Part shown: one piece after another, positions 22,501 through 36,900 of the stretch | How the letters are laid out: each line of letters begins with the position of its first letter | How positions within the stretch are numbered: position 1 is the stretch's first letter | Source of the DNA: Aldrovandia affinis | Taxonomy: Eukaryota > Chordata > Actinopteri > Notacanthiformes > Halosauridae | DNA: 64,000 bases | Reading direction: 5' to 3' | Assembly (NCBI GenBank): GCA_029706075.1 | Contig: JAINUG010000014.1 | Coordinates: 7,308,838 to 7,372,837, forward strand | Position numbers and translations under genes: made by a program | The notes under the pieces: generated by a model | The model's database searches: none | What the model saw: the letters and a program-made list of their open reading frames with translations, nothing else | What the model was told of the DNA's origin: nothing

Positions 22501-25500
22501 CGCGCTGTGGAGCCAGCTAGCTAGCGGTCAGTGGGAGTGTTCACTGTGACTTCCTGCCTCCCAGCTTGTGTGAGAAAAACGGTGTGAGGTCCGGGTGTTC
22601 CATTTTCTGAATCAGAGGGGGAAACCGAACCATAACTGTCCAGAAGACCTGAGGCTTTCCTGTCTGCGGAAAAATGTCAGCTTCCCTGCCAAAGCGTCAC
22701 GGCAAGCCGGAAGAAGCCGGATCGAGCTGATGTGAAAGAAAAGCTTGCTCCAAAAAAAGTGCTCCTGCATGGGGGCTTTGTTTTGTTTTTGTTCAATCCA
22801 CGTTGGATGACAACAAACAAAAAAAAACGTGGTCCTATTGTGTCCCTCTGACTGGATTTGGGAATGACCCCCCAGCTCTCTCTGCACTGGTCCGTGAGGG
22901 GGCCCAATGTTTGGACTGAGCGCTGTGTTGTTGACTGTGAGACAGTGAGCACTTCTATCTCTGGAGAACAAATAGGCTGCAGAGCCTTCTTTTGTTTTCA
23001 GTTTTCAGTTTTCAGCCAGGTATTCGTTCTTGTTGCCCTAGTGGAGCCACGCGTGAAACGGGTTGTTTGGCACCCGCCAAAGCTGCCGTTTCTGCTACAG
23101 CAACTCCGGACAAGTTGTCCCTGGAAACTAAAGAGGTCTGTGATCGCAAACCTGAAGAATCTCTCTGGGTGGTGCTCGAGGTAATGTCGTTCTTTCCAAC
23201 GGCCCTGCGCTCCCGGCCAGCCACGTTCCGAGACCGTACCGTGCCACGAAGCGTAGCCTGGTGCCAGGCGCTGCGCTTTTGTATCGTCGAAACAAAGGAG
23301 TAAACCTGTCCACGATATAATCTCTGGTCATTTCTGTGTCAGAGTGCGGCGAACAGCTTTCCTGAAATGTTTACGTACAAGCGAGGAGAAAACCTGGTGG
23401 AAAAAGAAACCTCTTAGTGTCTTATCCAAGTCTCACTGTAAACGTATAACATATAGGCAGATGTCCAGCAGAAGAGAGCAGGTCGCTTGTGTGTGAGGGC
23501 AAACGTCCGTTTTGTGGGATTGGCAGACGCCTCGTCGGCTGGCAGGAGATGAGAGTTCTGGCTCAGGATACGGGAATGTCCCTGCTGGGATGAGGACGGG
23601 GTGGCCGGGGATGGAAAGATGAGTCCTGTTTTTGTGGGTGTGCCTGTACCCCTGGGTATTTCCTCTTCCAGGGTTTTGTTTTGACAGGCTTGTATAGCAG
23701 TGCGACTACAGTTTTTTCAGGGCTTTAATTTAGTTTAGTTTAAAGCTGGCTTGATTAACGAGTTTATTTTTAAGTTTAATGGAGATGGTTGTTGGGCAGT
23801 TTCTGGATATACCTCATAGCCTATAGTATAGATTTTGAGTATGGAGAATTATTTTTAAAACTTTCTAATTAGCCTTATGGTTATTTATTCAGACCTGGGA
23901 TGAATATAGTTTTTAAAATTATTTTGTGAAAAGTAACTTTTTATTTCTTAATTAAATGCATATATCAGAAAGCAACTATTATTAAAATATAATGAAATAC
24001 CGTTTGCAAGTCATTGAAAACACTGATTCCAGAAATTAACTATTTTTTAAAAACTATTTGAATACACATTCAAGAAAGTAACTATCTTTTTAACTATTTG
24101 AATGCAAATTATACAAATTAAAATATTAGTAGTTGTTATACATTGGACTACTGTAAACTACATTTTGACATACAGTTGCCTAATTAGTATCCTGAATTCA
24201 AAGGTTTAAGCTTGTCCTTGTTAACCTTTCTGCTCCATGTTTGGAAACCTCCCCAGCCATTAGATAGTAATTGCACTCATTATCCTTTTGGGAACCATTG
24301 AATAAATATATATATATATGTTTTTTTAAATTATATTTTTACATTTCATCTTATTAATATTGAAATACTTTCAAGTAACATTTGTTTTTTGAAAATTTGT
24401 TTTGAATACTTTCAAATAATATTAGTTTTTTTGGGATCAATTTTTAAAAATATTAAAATACATATTTGCTTTAATTGAGCACATGTATTTGGACATTCTA
24501 ACTATTTGGAAAAGTTTGTATTCTCAAATACATTTTTATTTGAAAATAAAATAAAATAAATTTGGCCCAGGTCTGATGTTTTTGGTGTGCTGTCATTAGA
24601 GTAGCCTAAATATAAGGTAACCTAGTTGTATCTCCGTTAAAGAAAATATAAAATATAAAAATATATAATATTGGAGGATATATTCATCAATAAAGGAGTG
24701 CTAAAGTGACGGTAGCCAATAACGTCTTTGGAGATTTTGACTTCCATACAGAATTCTGTGTCTCGGCCAAAGGCAAGGTGGTGCACCTGCTGGGGTTCTT
24801 TTTAAAACCGTATTACATGGAGAACAGAATAAAATGTGCACCGCAGGGTCTGGTATCCTTTCCTCCCTCCTGATTGGTTTGCCATGTTCTCATCGAACGC
24901 ACGATCTAAGGAACCGCGGAGGAGCACGCCCGCCCTTTCCAGAAGGAAGAGACCGATTTATACCAGCAATTTATCTCATTTTTGAAAGCTCTGCAGTTTT
25001 AAGTTTCGGACCGTTAAAAGAAGGAGGAAATGAAACGCCCTGTTTCAAGATCGTGTCACTTAAAAAAAAAAAAAAAAAGTCAATTTGGAGTGAATTAAAA
25101 ACCCAAACGACGTGGTATCCAAAGGTCGTTCTTTTTATGAGCCAATCGTGAAGCGCACGGATGACAGCTGTTTAATCGACGACAGCCTTCAGCAGATTTG
25201 TTGTTGTCTTTTCACCACATGTGGCCCAGCAGTCCATGTCCTGGATGGGTTTCAGTGAAACTTTCTCGAGCTGCATGTGGAAGTAAAGCTCTGACTGCCG
25301 AGTGATATTACAGTAAAACCAGAACAGCAGGAGCTATGGAGGGGGCAGGGGGGACAGTCTCCGAACCCGCCACTGAAGGTGAAGCTTGTGAAACGTCTCT
25401 TGTTTTACAACGATTTTCTTTCCCCCACGACTTTTCTCCGCTGCTAATCATGGGATTCACAGAACTCCCATGAAATGGAAACATCGGCTGAGGGTGGATC

Positions 25501-28500
25501 TGTAACCAATAGGTACACTTGACTGGATGATCAGAAGTACTGGGATTGGTGTTTGATTTTGGGACTGTGTGCAGAAGGATATTCAAAGCAGCACCCCCCC
25601 ATTGTTGTCTCTCCTGGGCGTGACGTTGAGATTTCAGCGTCTTACCGCAGAACCCTACACCTTGTGCTGGATTGATTTGTTGTCTTTGTTCAGCCTGCGA
25701 ATTTTCAATTTTTTTTGGGTGACCCATCCTTGGTGTGCCCAGCGGCTGCTTTGTTAGTCTCTTGAGGGTGGTCACAGAGACCTCCGGGGCTCACCTCTTC
25801 ACCCCTCTGGGACCCAAAAATGAGAGACGATTGGGCCATGCTGGCAGGTCAGGCTGGCGGGGTGCCTGCGGGGAGGCCGGAGAATACCCAGGAGTCACCC
25901 GTACAGCCCTCCTCTCTGCAGTTTGACTCCATGGGTATGTGGTTCACAAACTGTCAGGTGTGCAACTTGGAGTGTAAATGCACAGCGAACTACTGGTGGC
26001 TCGACTGTGTGTGGTTCAAATTTGTGTGGTTCACTGTTAGCTTGACTGTGTGTGGTTCATAAATATTCTATTGGTCATGTTAGGGCTGAATGATATACAG
26101 CAAAACTATAGTTATCATGATATGGACGCAAAACCGAGGTACAGTTCTCTCGGGTAGCATTAGCATTTGTTCCAAAAAATCTAAATGAGTGCCTAAGAAG
26201 GAACTGTCACCAAAAAAATATTCTTTATACAGTTTATTGTAGAAGGGGGTATTATACAGGGGTATTTTGGCTTTGGGAGAACTGACGTCTCGGAGTACTT
26301 GGAAAAAAGTGCCTCGAGGCCATGTTGATGAAATGAGTGAACAAATCCAATCAATTTATTTAACCACTTAAAACAATCTATCTGTCTCTGTCTGATGTCA
26401 CTGGCCTACTGCTCTTTCCTGTTGTCATTATGTATAATGTTACCGGCCTACTCTTTGCTGTTCTCATATCCTGTCCAGCAGCAATTTCTGCCTTCCATTT
26501 CTGAGGCATGTCACTGTCCCGTGGGGATGGTTATGAAATGATGAACATAACATTGTGTTGGAATAATGTCTAATGTTAGATAAGAGGTTACCTTAAGCCA
26601 GCAAACTAAACTATGAAAATCAAATCAGCCAATGCTAGGTAGCTAGCTAGGTAGCTATTGCTGCTAGCTAAAATTGATTGATTTGTTAACATCTAACCTA
26701 GTCATACAAATTTAATTTAAAGTTTACTAATGGGGGCAACAGAACAGAACAGTTATGTTATGTGTGGACAGCGCAAACAAAAGTGAATGAAGCCAACTTA
26801 GGCTTTATCTTCCAGTAGTTGACTAACAAAGCTAGTTAATGCACCTAACTGGCAGTGACTGACAGAGAAAACACTCGCACCAAGCAGGAAAACCAGGCAA
26901 CCACTGCTTCAAAGCACTGAATAATCTCTATTGGAGGTGCTGTTTCTATATAGATGGTGGTGACTACAGCACTGAATAATCTCTAATTAAAGTGCTGTTT
27001 CTGTGTAGATGGTGGTGGCTACAGCACGGTGAATAATGCGGTGATCCCCACTCCCGGGCCACAGGATCACCGGTCCCCCTTCGGCACGCTGAAGCAGACC
27101 TGGGAAATGAACTACCAGGAGGCAGCCATCTACCTGCAGGTGAGGGGAATGAGTGTCTGAACAGGACAGAGGGGAAACGATGTAGGCATAATGTGAAAGA
27201 GTAGTGTAATGTAAATAATAAAGAGGGGTGGCAGTGTAGTGTAATGGTTAACTTAACCTGAATTGCTTCAGTAAAATATCCAGCTGTATAAATGGATTGT
27301 ATGTAAATTGTTTAAGTTGCTCTGGATAAGAGCATCTACTAAATGCCTTACAAAAGGGACTTATTTTCAAGTAACTACAGTTAGGTCCGGAAATATTTGG
27401 ACAGTGACACAATTTTCATAATTTTGGCCCTGTACGCTACCACAATGGATTTGAAATGAAATAATCGAGATGCAATTGAAGTGCAGACTTTAAGCTTTAA
27501 TTTGAGGGTATTTACATCAAAATTGGAGGAAGGGTTTAGGAATTGCAACAATTTTAATACATAGACCCCCTCATTTCAAGGGACCTAAAGTAATTGGACA
27601 AATGAATATAATCATAAATAAAATGTTCATTCTTAATACTTTGTTGAGAATCCTTTGCAGGCGATGACTGCCTGAAGTCTGGAACCCATGGACATCACCA
27701 AACGCTGGGTTTCCTCCTTTGTGATGCTTTGCCAGGCCTTGACTGCAGCTGTCTTCAGTTGTTGTTTGTTTGCAGGTCTTTCTGCCTTAAGTCTTGTCTT
27801 AAGCAAGTGGAATGCATGCTCGATCGGATTGAGATCAGGTGATTGACTCGGCCATTGTAGAATATTCCACTTCTTTGCCTTGTAAAACTCCTGGGTTGCT
27901 TTCGCAGTATGTTTTGGGTCATTGTCCATCTGTACTGTGAAGCGCCGTCCAATCAACTTTGTTGAATTTGGCTGAATGTGAGCAGACAGAATGTTCCTAT
28001 AGACTTCAGAATTCATGCGGCTGCTTCCGTCTTCTGTCATATCATCAATAAACACTAGTGACCCAGTGCCATTGGAAGCCATGCATGCCCATGCCATCAC
28101 ACTACCTCCACCATGTTTTACAGATGATGTGGTGTGCTTTGGATCATGAGCCGTTCCAAGCCTTCTCCATACTTTTCTCTTCCCATCATTCTGGTACAGG
28201 TTGATCTTAGTTTCATCTGTCCAAAGAATGCTGTTCCAGAACTGGGCTGGCTTTTCTAGATGTGTTTTGGCGAACTCTAATCTGGCCTTTCTATTCTTGA
28301 GGCTTATGAATGGTTTGCACCTTGTGGTGAACCCTCTGTATTTGCTCTCGTGAAGTCTTCTCTTTATGGTAGACTTGGATAATGATACGCCTACTTCCTG
28401 GAGAGTCTTCCTCACTTCACTAGATGTTGTGAAGGGGTTCTTCTTTACCATGGAAAGGATCCTGCGATCATCAACCGCTGTTGTCTTCCGTGGACGTCCG

Positions 28501-30054
28501 GGCCTTTTTGTGTTGCCGAGCTCACCAGTGCGTTCCTTTTTTCTCAGAAAGTACCAAACTGTTGATCTGGCCACTCCTACTGTTTCTGCTATCTCTCTGA
28601 TGGATTTCTTCTTTTTTCGCAGCCTAAGGATGACCTGTTTCACTTGCATTGAGAGCTCCTTTGACCGCATTTTGTGGATTCGCAGCAACAGCTTCCAAAT
28701 GAAAATGGCACACCTGAAATCAACTCCAGACCTTTTACCTGCTTAATTGATGATGAAATAACGAGGGAATAGCCCACACCTGCGCATGAAACAGCTTTTG
28801 AGTCAATTGTCCAATTACTTTAGGTCCCTTGAAATGAGGGGTCTATGTATGAAAATTGTTGCAATTCCTAAACCCTTCCTCCAATTTTGATGTAAATACC
28901 CTCAAATTAAAGCTGAAAGTCTGCACTTCAATTGCATCTCGATTATTTCATTTCAAATCTATTGTGGTAGCGTACAGGGCCAAAATTATGAAAATTGTGT
29001 CACTGTCCAAATATTTCCGGACCTAACTGTATATCACAATTAAAAAGGGGCCATATTCTGGTACACAGCTATTTCTAAAACACTTTAATATGTGAGTTTA
29101 TAAAGCATATGCATGAAATGCATGTGCTTCAGCCACAGAAAAAAAAAAAAAAAGAAAAATGATGTGTCAAGGGTAACAGTGCATCTGGAAAGAGGAACCG
29201 TGGTCGCAAGTCGAAGCTCACAGTCGGGGACAGACAGACACTTAACAGGGTAGTTGCTGAAAAACACCAAACAACGGCCTCAAAAATGACCACAGAACTG
29301 AATCTCCACCTCTGTAACCCAGTCTCAACAAAAACTGTGCATCGTGAGTTTCACAAAACTGATGAGCACAAACCCTGGACTTCCAAGCAGTGGAAGAAAG
29401 TAATATGGTCTGATGAGTCGTCTTTTATTCTTTTTCCTACATCTGGACAGGTTTATGTTTAGAGAAAGCCAAAGGAAGCCTTCGACCCACATTGCCACTG
29501 TTAAATGGGGAAGTGGATCTGTTATGATACGGCCATCTTGTGGGAGTAATCGCATCTAATTATTACTCTGCATGGTAGAATTAGGGCCAAGGTATACAAA
29601 ACCATTTTAGGTGACCAGGTGTTTCCTGTGGCACACATTGTTACCTCGAGATGTTCCCATATTCCAATATAACGCCCCCATACACACTGCTAAATTCCTC
29701 AATTTATTAAATAATTTATTTTTGTAACTTTTTTTTCTTTGAGAACTGTATTCATTTTGGAGACAAGCCAACCGATTCCTTTTACACAAGTTCATGCGCC
29801 CTTTAAAAAAAGCTGATTTGATAAAAAATATAAAAAAATCATAAGTCTTGTTTGATTGAATTGCATTTGCCCTTCTGGTGCCTAAGTACGTTTGATTTGA
29901 ATCTAAATATAGATGGAGCTGACTCAAGGCAGCTGACGCGAATTACTCCAATAAAAATCCAGTGGCATGAAAGGATTGTTAAAAAATGAATTGTCTTGTT
30001 GAAATGCAACCAGGATTATGTAATGTGACAGGATACGGACACAGCTGAGTTGTT

Positions 30055-30101
<47 letters not shown>

Positions 30102-33100
30102 GCGTATGTGTGTATGCGTGTGTGTGCGTGTGTGTGTGCGTGCGTGCGTACATGCATGTGTGTTTGTGTGTGTGGTCTTTAGGAAGGTGAGAATAACGAC
30201 AAGTTCTTCACGCACCCGAGGAACCCCAAGGCGCTGGCCGCCTACCTGTTTGCCCACAACCACCTGTTCTACATGATGGAGCTGCTCACCGGGGTGCTGC
30301 TGATGGTGCTGTCCCTGTGCGAGGCGCCCGCAGTGCCCTCCCTTCGGCTAGATGTCTATGTATGTACCCCCCACCCCTCCTGTATAAATGGATTATATAT
30401 ATACACTGCCCGTCCAAAAAAAAGTCACACACTCTAATATTTAGTTGGACCGCCTTTAGCTTTGATTACGGCACGCATTCGGCGTGGCATCGTTTCGATA
30501 AGCTTCTGCAATGTCACAACATTTATTTCCGTCCAGAGTTGCATACATTTTTTGCCAAGATCTTGTATTGATGATGGGAGAGTCGGACCGCTGCGCAAAG
30601 TCTTCTCCAGCACATCCCAAAGATTCTCAATGGGGTTAAGGTCTGGACTCTGTGGTGGCCAATCCATGTGAAAATGATGTCTCATGCTCCCTGAACCACT
30701 CTTTCACAATTTGAGCCCCATGAATCGTGGCATTGTCATCTTGGAATATGCCCGTGCCATCAGGGAAGAAAAAATCCATTGATGGAAAAACCTGGTCATT
30801 CAGTATATTCAGGTAGTCAGCTGACCTCATTCTTTGGGTACATTGCTGAACCTAGACCTGACCAACTGCAGCAACCCCAGATCATAACACTGCCCCCACA
30901 GGCTTGTACGGTAGGCACTAGGCATGATGGGTGCATCACTTCATCCGCCTCGCTTCTTACGCTGATGCGCCCATCACTCTGGAACAGGGTAAATCTGGAC
31001 TCATCAGACCACATGACCTTCTTCCATTGCTCCAGAGTCAAATCTTTATGCTCCCTAGGAAATTGAAGCCTTTTTTTCCGATTAGCCTCACTGACAAGTG
31101 GTTTTCTTAAGGCTACACAGCTGTTTAGTCCCAATCCCTTGAGTTCCCTTCGCATTGTGCGTGTGGAAATGCTCTTACTTTCACTATTAAACATAGCCGT
31201 GAGTTCTACTGTTGATTTTTACGATATGATTTCACCAAACGTTTAAGTGATCGCCGATCATGATCATTCAAGATTTTTTCCGACCACATTTCTTCCTTGA
31301 AGATGATGGTTCACCACTATCCTTCCAGGTTTTAATAATGCGTTGGACAGTTCTTAACCCAATTTTAGTAGTTTCAGCAATCTCCTTAGTTGTTTTCTTT
31401 GCTTGATGCAGGCCAAGAATTTGACCCTTCTGAAACAGATTAACATCTTTTCCACGACCACAGGATATGTCTTCTGACATGGTTGTTTAAGAAATGAGAA
31501 GCTACTCACTGCATCAGTTAGGGTTAAATAACTTGTTGCCAGCTAAAACATATTAATCACTGCAGTAATTATCCAATGGAAAGCTCTTACCTATTTGCTT
31601 AGTTAAATCCAGGTAGTGACTTTTTTTTGGCCAGGCAATATATATATATATATATATATGCCATTCAGCAGACACTTTTATCCAAAGCGACCTACAGTAG
31701 TGAATGCATAAATTTTTCAGTATATGTGGTCCCAACGGGAATCAAGGCTCCTCTGCGGGCTACGATTACCCATAAACCCTGTCTCTGCGTAGCTCCGCAC
31801 GTTTACGTGTATCTTCACAGAAGCATAATCCCTCCCTAAGGCAGCCTGGGTAAGTGAGTCAGGCTAAATGCCTGTAATATGATGCAGACCATGCCCCGAA
31901 CAGGTCCACGCCACCCTGGAGCTGCTGGCGCTGGTGATAGTGGCCTTCGAGTTGTGCATGAAGGTCCGCTGGCTGGGCTTCCAGACGTTCATTCGCCACA
32001 AGAGGACCATGGTCAAGGTGACCGCCATCGCTCTCAATCCCTCCCTACTCACTTCTGCCTTTCACACCAAACTGGGGCTTTCATTTTCAACTGCAATATC
32101 TCGCATCTCAACTTCTGCTTTTTTACATTTTTTATTAATTAATTTATTTTATAAAGATTTTGTTTCAGATTTTTTCACATTTTCTCCCAATTTAGTAGCC
32201 AATTACACCCTCTATTTTCACGTCAATCTCCCCTCGTATTCTGAGCTCACTGCTGTAGTCCTGAGACCAGCAGTGACAAAGGCGATGTACCGCCTCCTAC
32301 GAGCCCTCCCCCCTTCCTGGGGTGGACAGCCAATTGCCCCTAGTGGCAGTAGAGCCGAGCTGACAGCAAATATTGATTTTATATTTATAACCGCACAACA
32401 GTGAAAACAAATATGCAGTTCAAAGCAGCGTTAGTGTGTCCTGGACAGGCGGCTGGACTACAGAAAGGAAAGTTTGGTTAACATTTGGAACCACAGAGAG
32501 TTTTGATCAAAGTTTTCAACAATGCAGATTTCTTCCAAAATCTGCATTGTTTAAAAAATGCAGACTTAAATCTGTTGAAAAATCACATTGTTCATGAAAA
32601 CTGATTGGTAATATTGTAATATTTAAAATATCAAATAAATGAAATAATTATAAATAGAATTAAGCCAAGTAAATATACAGGTAACTGCCAAAATAAAGGA
32701 AACACGAAATGAAGGGTTCTGGAAGCTCTGTTATGATGTGGGGTGCATTTTCCTGGTATTGGTTTAGGTCCACTCAACCCCTTAGAAGGCAAGATAAACA
32801 CCAATAAATACAAAGCCATTCTGAGTGATCACCTTCATCCTGTGGTGGAGCATTTCTATCCTGATGGGAGAGGTCTCTTCCAGGATGACATTGCCCCCAT
32901 CCACAGGGAACGAGTGGTCACTGAATGGTATGAAAACGATGTAAACCATATTCCATGGCCGTCTCACTCACCAGATCTCAACCCAATTGAATGCTAATTG
33001 GAGATTCTGGAGTGGTGCCTGAGACATTCTCAGGCACCATGCTTTCCACCACCACCAACAAAACACCAAATGATGGAATTTCTCATTTGTAGAATCTATG

Positions 33101-33851
33101 CCAAGGTGCACTGAAGCTGTTCTGGTGGCTCGTGGTGGCTTGGTATTTCCTTTATTTTGGCAGTCACCTGTAGTAATGTATTTCAGTGTAATAAGAAAGT
33201 AGAATAGCTTACCATGCAGGAGGCAGTGTGAGCCCAGTGTGACTCCCCTGTCCTGTGGTGGGCAGACCTGTGTGCTGCTGCTCCAGTTTGTAGAGGCCAT
33301 CGTGGTGCTGGTCCGGCAAACATCCCACCTTCGCATCACCCGGGCTCTCCGGCCTATCTTCCTGGTGGACTGCCGGTACTGTGGAGCTGTGCGCAGGTAA
33401 ACCCAGAGAATAACACACACTGTACCACGGCCACCCCACAACACACGCACACACCTGTACCACGGCCTGATGTGACACACACACACACATACACATACAC
33501 ACACACACACACTCTCCTCTCCAAAAGGAACCTGCGGCAGATATTCCAGTCCCTGCCTCCCTTCATTGACATCCTGCTGCTGCTTCTGTTCTTCATGGTC
33601 ATCTTCTCCATCTTGGGTGAGCACTTCAGTTCAGCCTATTCTGCACTGCCCCTCTGCTGCTACCCTGAGTTTCTGCAGCGCCCTCTGCTGGTACCCTAAC
33701 ACATTTTGAAAAGGTTGACTGTTCTCTGGTTATTTTTCCTCTGCAGGGTTTTGTTTGTTCTCCCCGAACACGGCAGACCCTGTGAGTGTTGCCCATTTCT
33801 ATTCTACACTTCTATCGTAGATGAGGTCAACTTCACCTCAAAGTCCTGACG

Positions 33852-33925
<74 letters not shown>

Positions 33926-36900
33926 TCCCTCTCTCTCTTTCTCTCCCTCTCTCCGCAGTATTTCAGCACCCTGGAGAACAGCATTGTCAGCCTGTTTGTG
34001 CTCCTGACCACAGCCAAGTAAGAAGCCTCGTGTTGATGTGTTGAACCACTTTTCTGAAAAAAACGGTATCGCTATGCGCCAAATTTTGCATTGTGCTTCT
34101 GGCTGCATGCGTTGACGGTCGCCATGGTTACGTGCGCGTTGACAGTCATGGTTACGCTCCGCAGCTTCCCGGACGTGATGATGCCGGCATACTCCAGGAA
34201 CCGCTGGTCGTGCGTGTTCTTCATCGTCTACCTGTCCATCGAGCTCTACTTCATTATGAACCTGGTGAGTCGTCCTCACAGCCTGCATTGCATTGTGGGA
34301 CATCGGGGGGGGGTTGGTGGTGGAGTCACAGTGATGTCTGCCGGCGTCCCTGGCAGCAGCCTGCCCACGTCCGTTAGGAGCAACTCAACATTGAGGTTGT
34401 ATGTATGTACTCTAGTGCCGTAGCTCAGTCAGTAGAACATGGCACTGGCAAAGCTAAGGTTGTGGGTTCGATCCCACGGGACTACATGTCCTTTGTTCGG
34501 ATGGGACGGTAAAAACCGAGGTCATAAAAGATCCTATGGCGCTTTTTGAAAACAGTATGGTGTAAACCCGGTGTCCTGGCCAAATTCCCAACCAAGACAA
34601 TATATATATACAGTGGGGAAAATAAGTATTTAGTCAGCCACCAATTGTGCAAGTTCTCCCACTTAAAAAGATGAGAGAGGCCTGTAATTTTCATCATAGG
34701 TATACCTCAACTATGAGAGACAAAATGAGGAAAAAAATCCAGAAAATCACATTGTCTGATTTTTTAAAGAATTTATTTGCAAATTATGGTGGAAAATAAG
34801 TATTTGGTCAATAACAAAAGTTCATCTCAATACTTATATACCCTTTGTTGGCAATGACAGAGGTCAAACGTTTTCTGTAAGTCTTCACAAGGTTTCCACA
34901 CACTGTTGCTGGTATGTTGGCCCATTCCTCCATGCAGATCTCCTCTAGAGCAGTGATGTTTGGGGCTGTCGCTGGGCAACACGGACTTTCAACTCCCTCC
35001 AAAGATTTTCTATGGGGTTGAGATCTGGAGACTGGCTAGGCCACTCCAGGACCTTGAAATGCTTCTTACGAAGCCACTCCTTCGTTGCCCGGGCGGTGTG
35101 TTTGGGATCATTGTCATGCTGAAAGACCCAGCCACGTTTCATCTTCAATGCCCTTGCTGATGGAAGGAGGTTTTCACTCAAAATCTCACGATACATGACC
35201 CCATTCATTCTTTCCTTTACACGGATCAGTCGTCCTGGTCCCTTTGCGGGAAAAACAGCCCCAAAGCATGATGTTTCCACCCTCATGCTTCACAGTAGGT
35301 ATGGTGTTCTTTGGATGCAACTCAGCATTCTTTCTCCTCCAAACACGAGAAGTTGAGTTTCTACCAAAAGTTCTATTTTGGTTTCATCTGACCACATGAC
35401 ATTCTCCCAATCCTCTTCTGGATCATCCAAATGCTCTCTAGCAAACCTCAGACGGGCCTGGACATGTACTGGCTTTAAGCAGGGGACACGTCTGGCACTG
35501 CAGGATTTGAGTCCCTGGCGGCGTAGTGTGTTACTGATGGTAGCCTTTGTTACTTTGGTCCCAGCTCTCTGCAGGTCATTCACTAGGTCCCCGTGTGGTT
35601 CTGGGGATTTTTGCTCACCGTTCTTGTGATCATTTTGACCCCACGGGGTGAGATCTTGTGTGGAGCCTCCGGTTCGAGGGAGATTACCAGTGGTCTTGTA
35701 TGTCTTCCATTTTCTAATAATTGCTCCCACAGTTGATTTCTTCACAACAAGCTGCTTACCTATTGCAGATTCAGTCTTCCCAGCCCGGTGCAGGTCTACA
35801 ATTTTGTTTCTGGTATCCTTTGACAGCTCTTTGGTCTTGGCCATAGTGGAGTTTGGAGTGTGACTGTTTGAGGTTGTGGACAGGTGTCTTTTATACTGAT
35901 AACGAGTTCAAACAGGTTCCATTAATACCGGTAACGAGTGGAGGACAGAGGAGCCTCTTAAAGAAGAAGTTACAGGTCTGTGAGAGCCAGAAATCTTGCT
36001 TGTTTGTAGGTGACCAAATACTTATTTTCCACCATAATTTGCAAATAAATTCTTTAAAAATCAGACAATGTGATTTTATGGATTTTTTTCCCTCATTTTG
36101 TCTCTCATAGTTGAGGTATACCTATGATGAAAATTACAGGCCTCTCTCATCTTTTTAAGTGGGAGAACTTGCACAATTGGTGGCTGACTAAATACTTATT
36201 TTCCCCACTGTATATACACACACACATATATGGGATTCATTCAATCCCTCCTTCCTCGCCTCTCCACTGTGTATCTGATGTGTAGTGAGTTTGTACTGGC
36301 TGCCAAAATGTTCTGGCTGCTGGTGGTGGTGGTTGAGGTGAGTTGCCCCCTATCTTTGTAAAGTGCTTTGGTTTTCTTGAAAAGTGCTATATAGAGCCAA
36401 TGATCAATCAAAAGCAGTGGCGTGCTCCTGTCCCTCGCAGCTGTTGGCGGTGGTGTTCGACACCTTCAACGGCGTGGAGAAGATGAAATTCAAATCCCTG
36501 CTGCTGCACAAGAGGTCGGCCATCGATCACTCCTTCCAGCTCCTGGTCAGCAGGCAGGTGAGCAGGCTTCCCATAAAGCAAGCGTTGACTGTACAGTACA
36601 GTGTGTGGTAGTAGTCAAAGTCAAAGTGCTTTTAATGCCACACAACAGGGTTGGTGGAAAGTAACTACAGCAGCTCGCGGGTTCATACAACAGATAACAG
36701 GGGGCACAATTGATGACACAAATACAGTACATAATACAGTGTGGTATAACGGTTAGGGAACTGGGCTTGTAGTGCAGAGGTTGCAGATTCAATTCCCAGG
36801 TGGGGGGCATTGCCCTTGTACCTTTGAGCAAAGGTACTTAACCTGAATTGCTTCAGCTGTATAATTAGATTGTATGTAAAGAGATGCATGTCGCTCTGTA

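Noticed and set aside
25308..25775. 155-codon minus-strand ORF in tpcn1 intron 1
   Set aside because: No recognisable motif, no splice context and no repeat support.
33833..34303. 156-codon minus-strand ORF with an RERERE run
   Set aside because: Antisense to the CT repeat and to tpcn1 exons 8 and 9.
34413..34500. Possible tRNA gene (A- and B-box present); similar at 56119 and 59800
   Set aside because: The box-like parts are heads of SINEs, followed by SINE bodies, without a complete cloverleaf.
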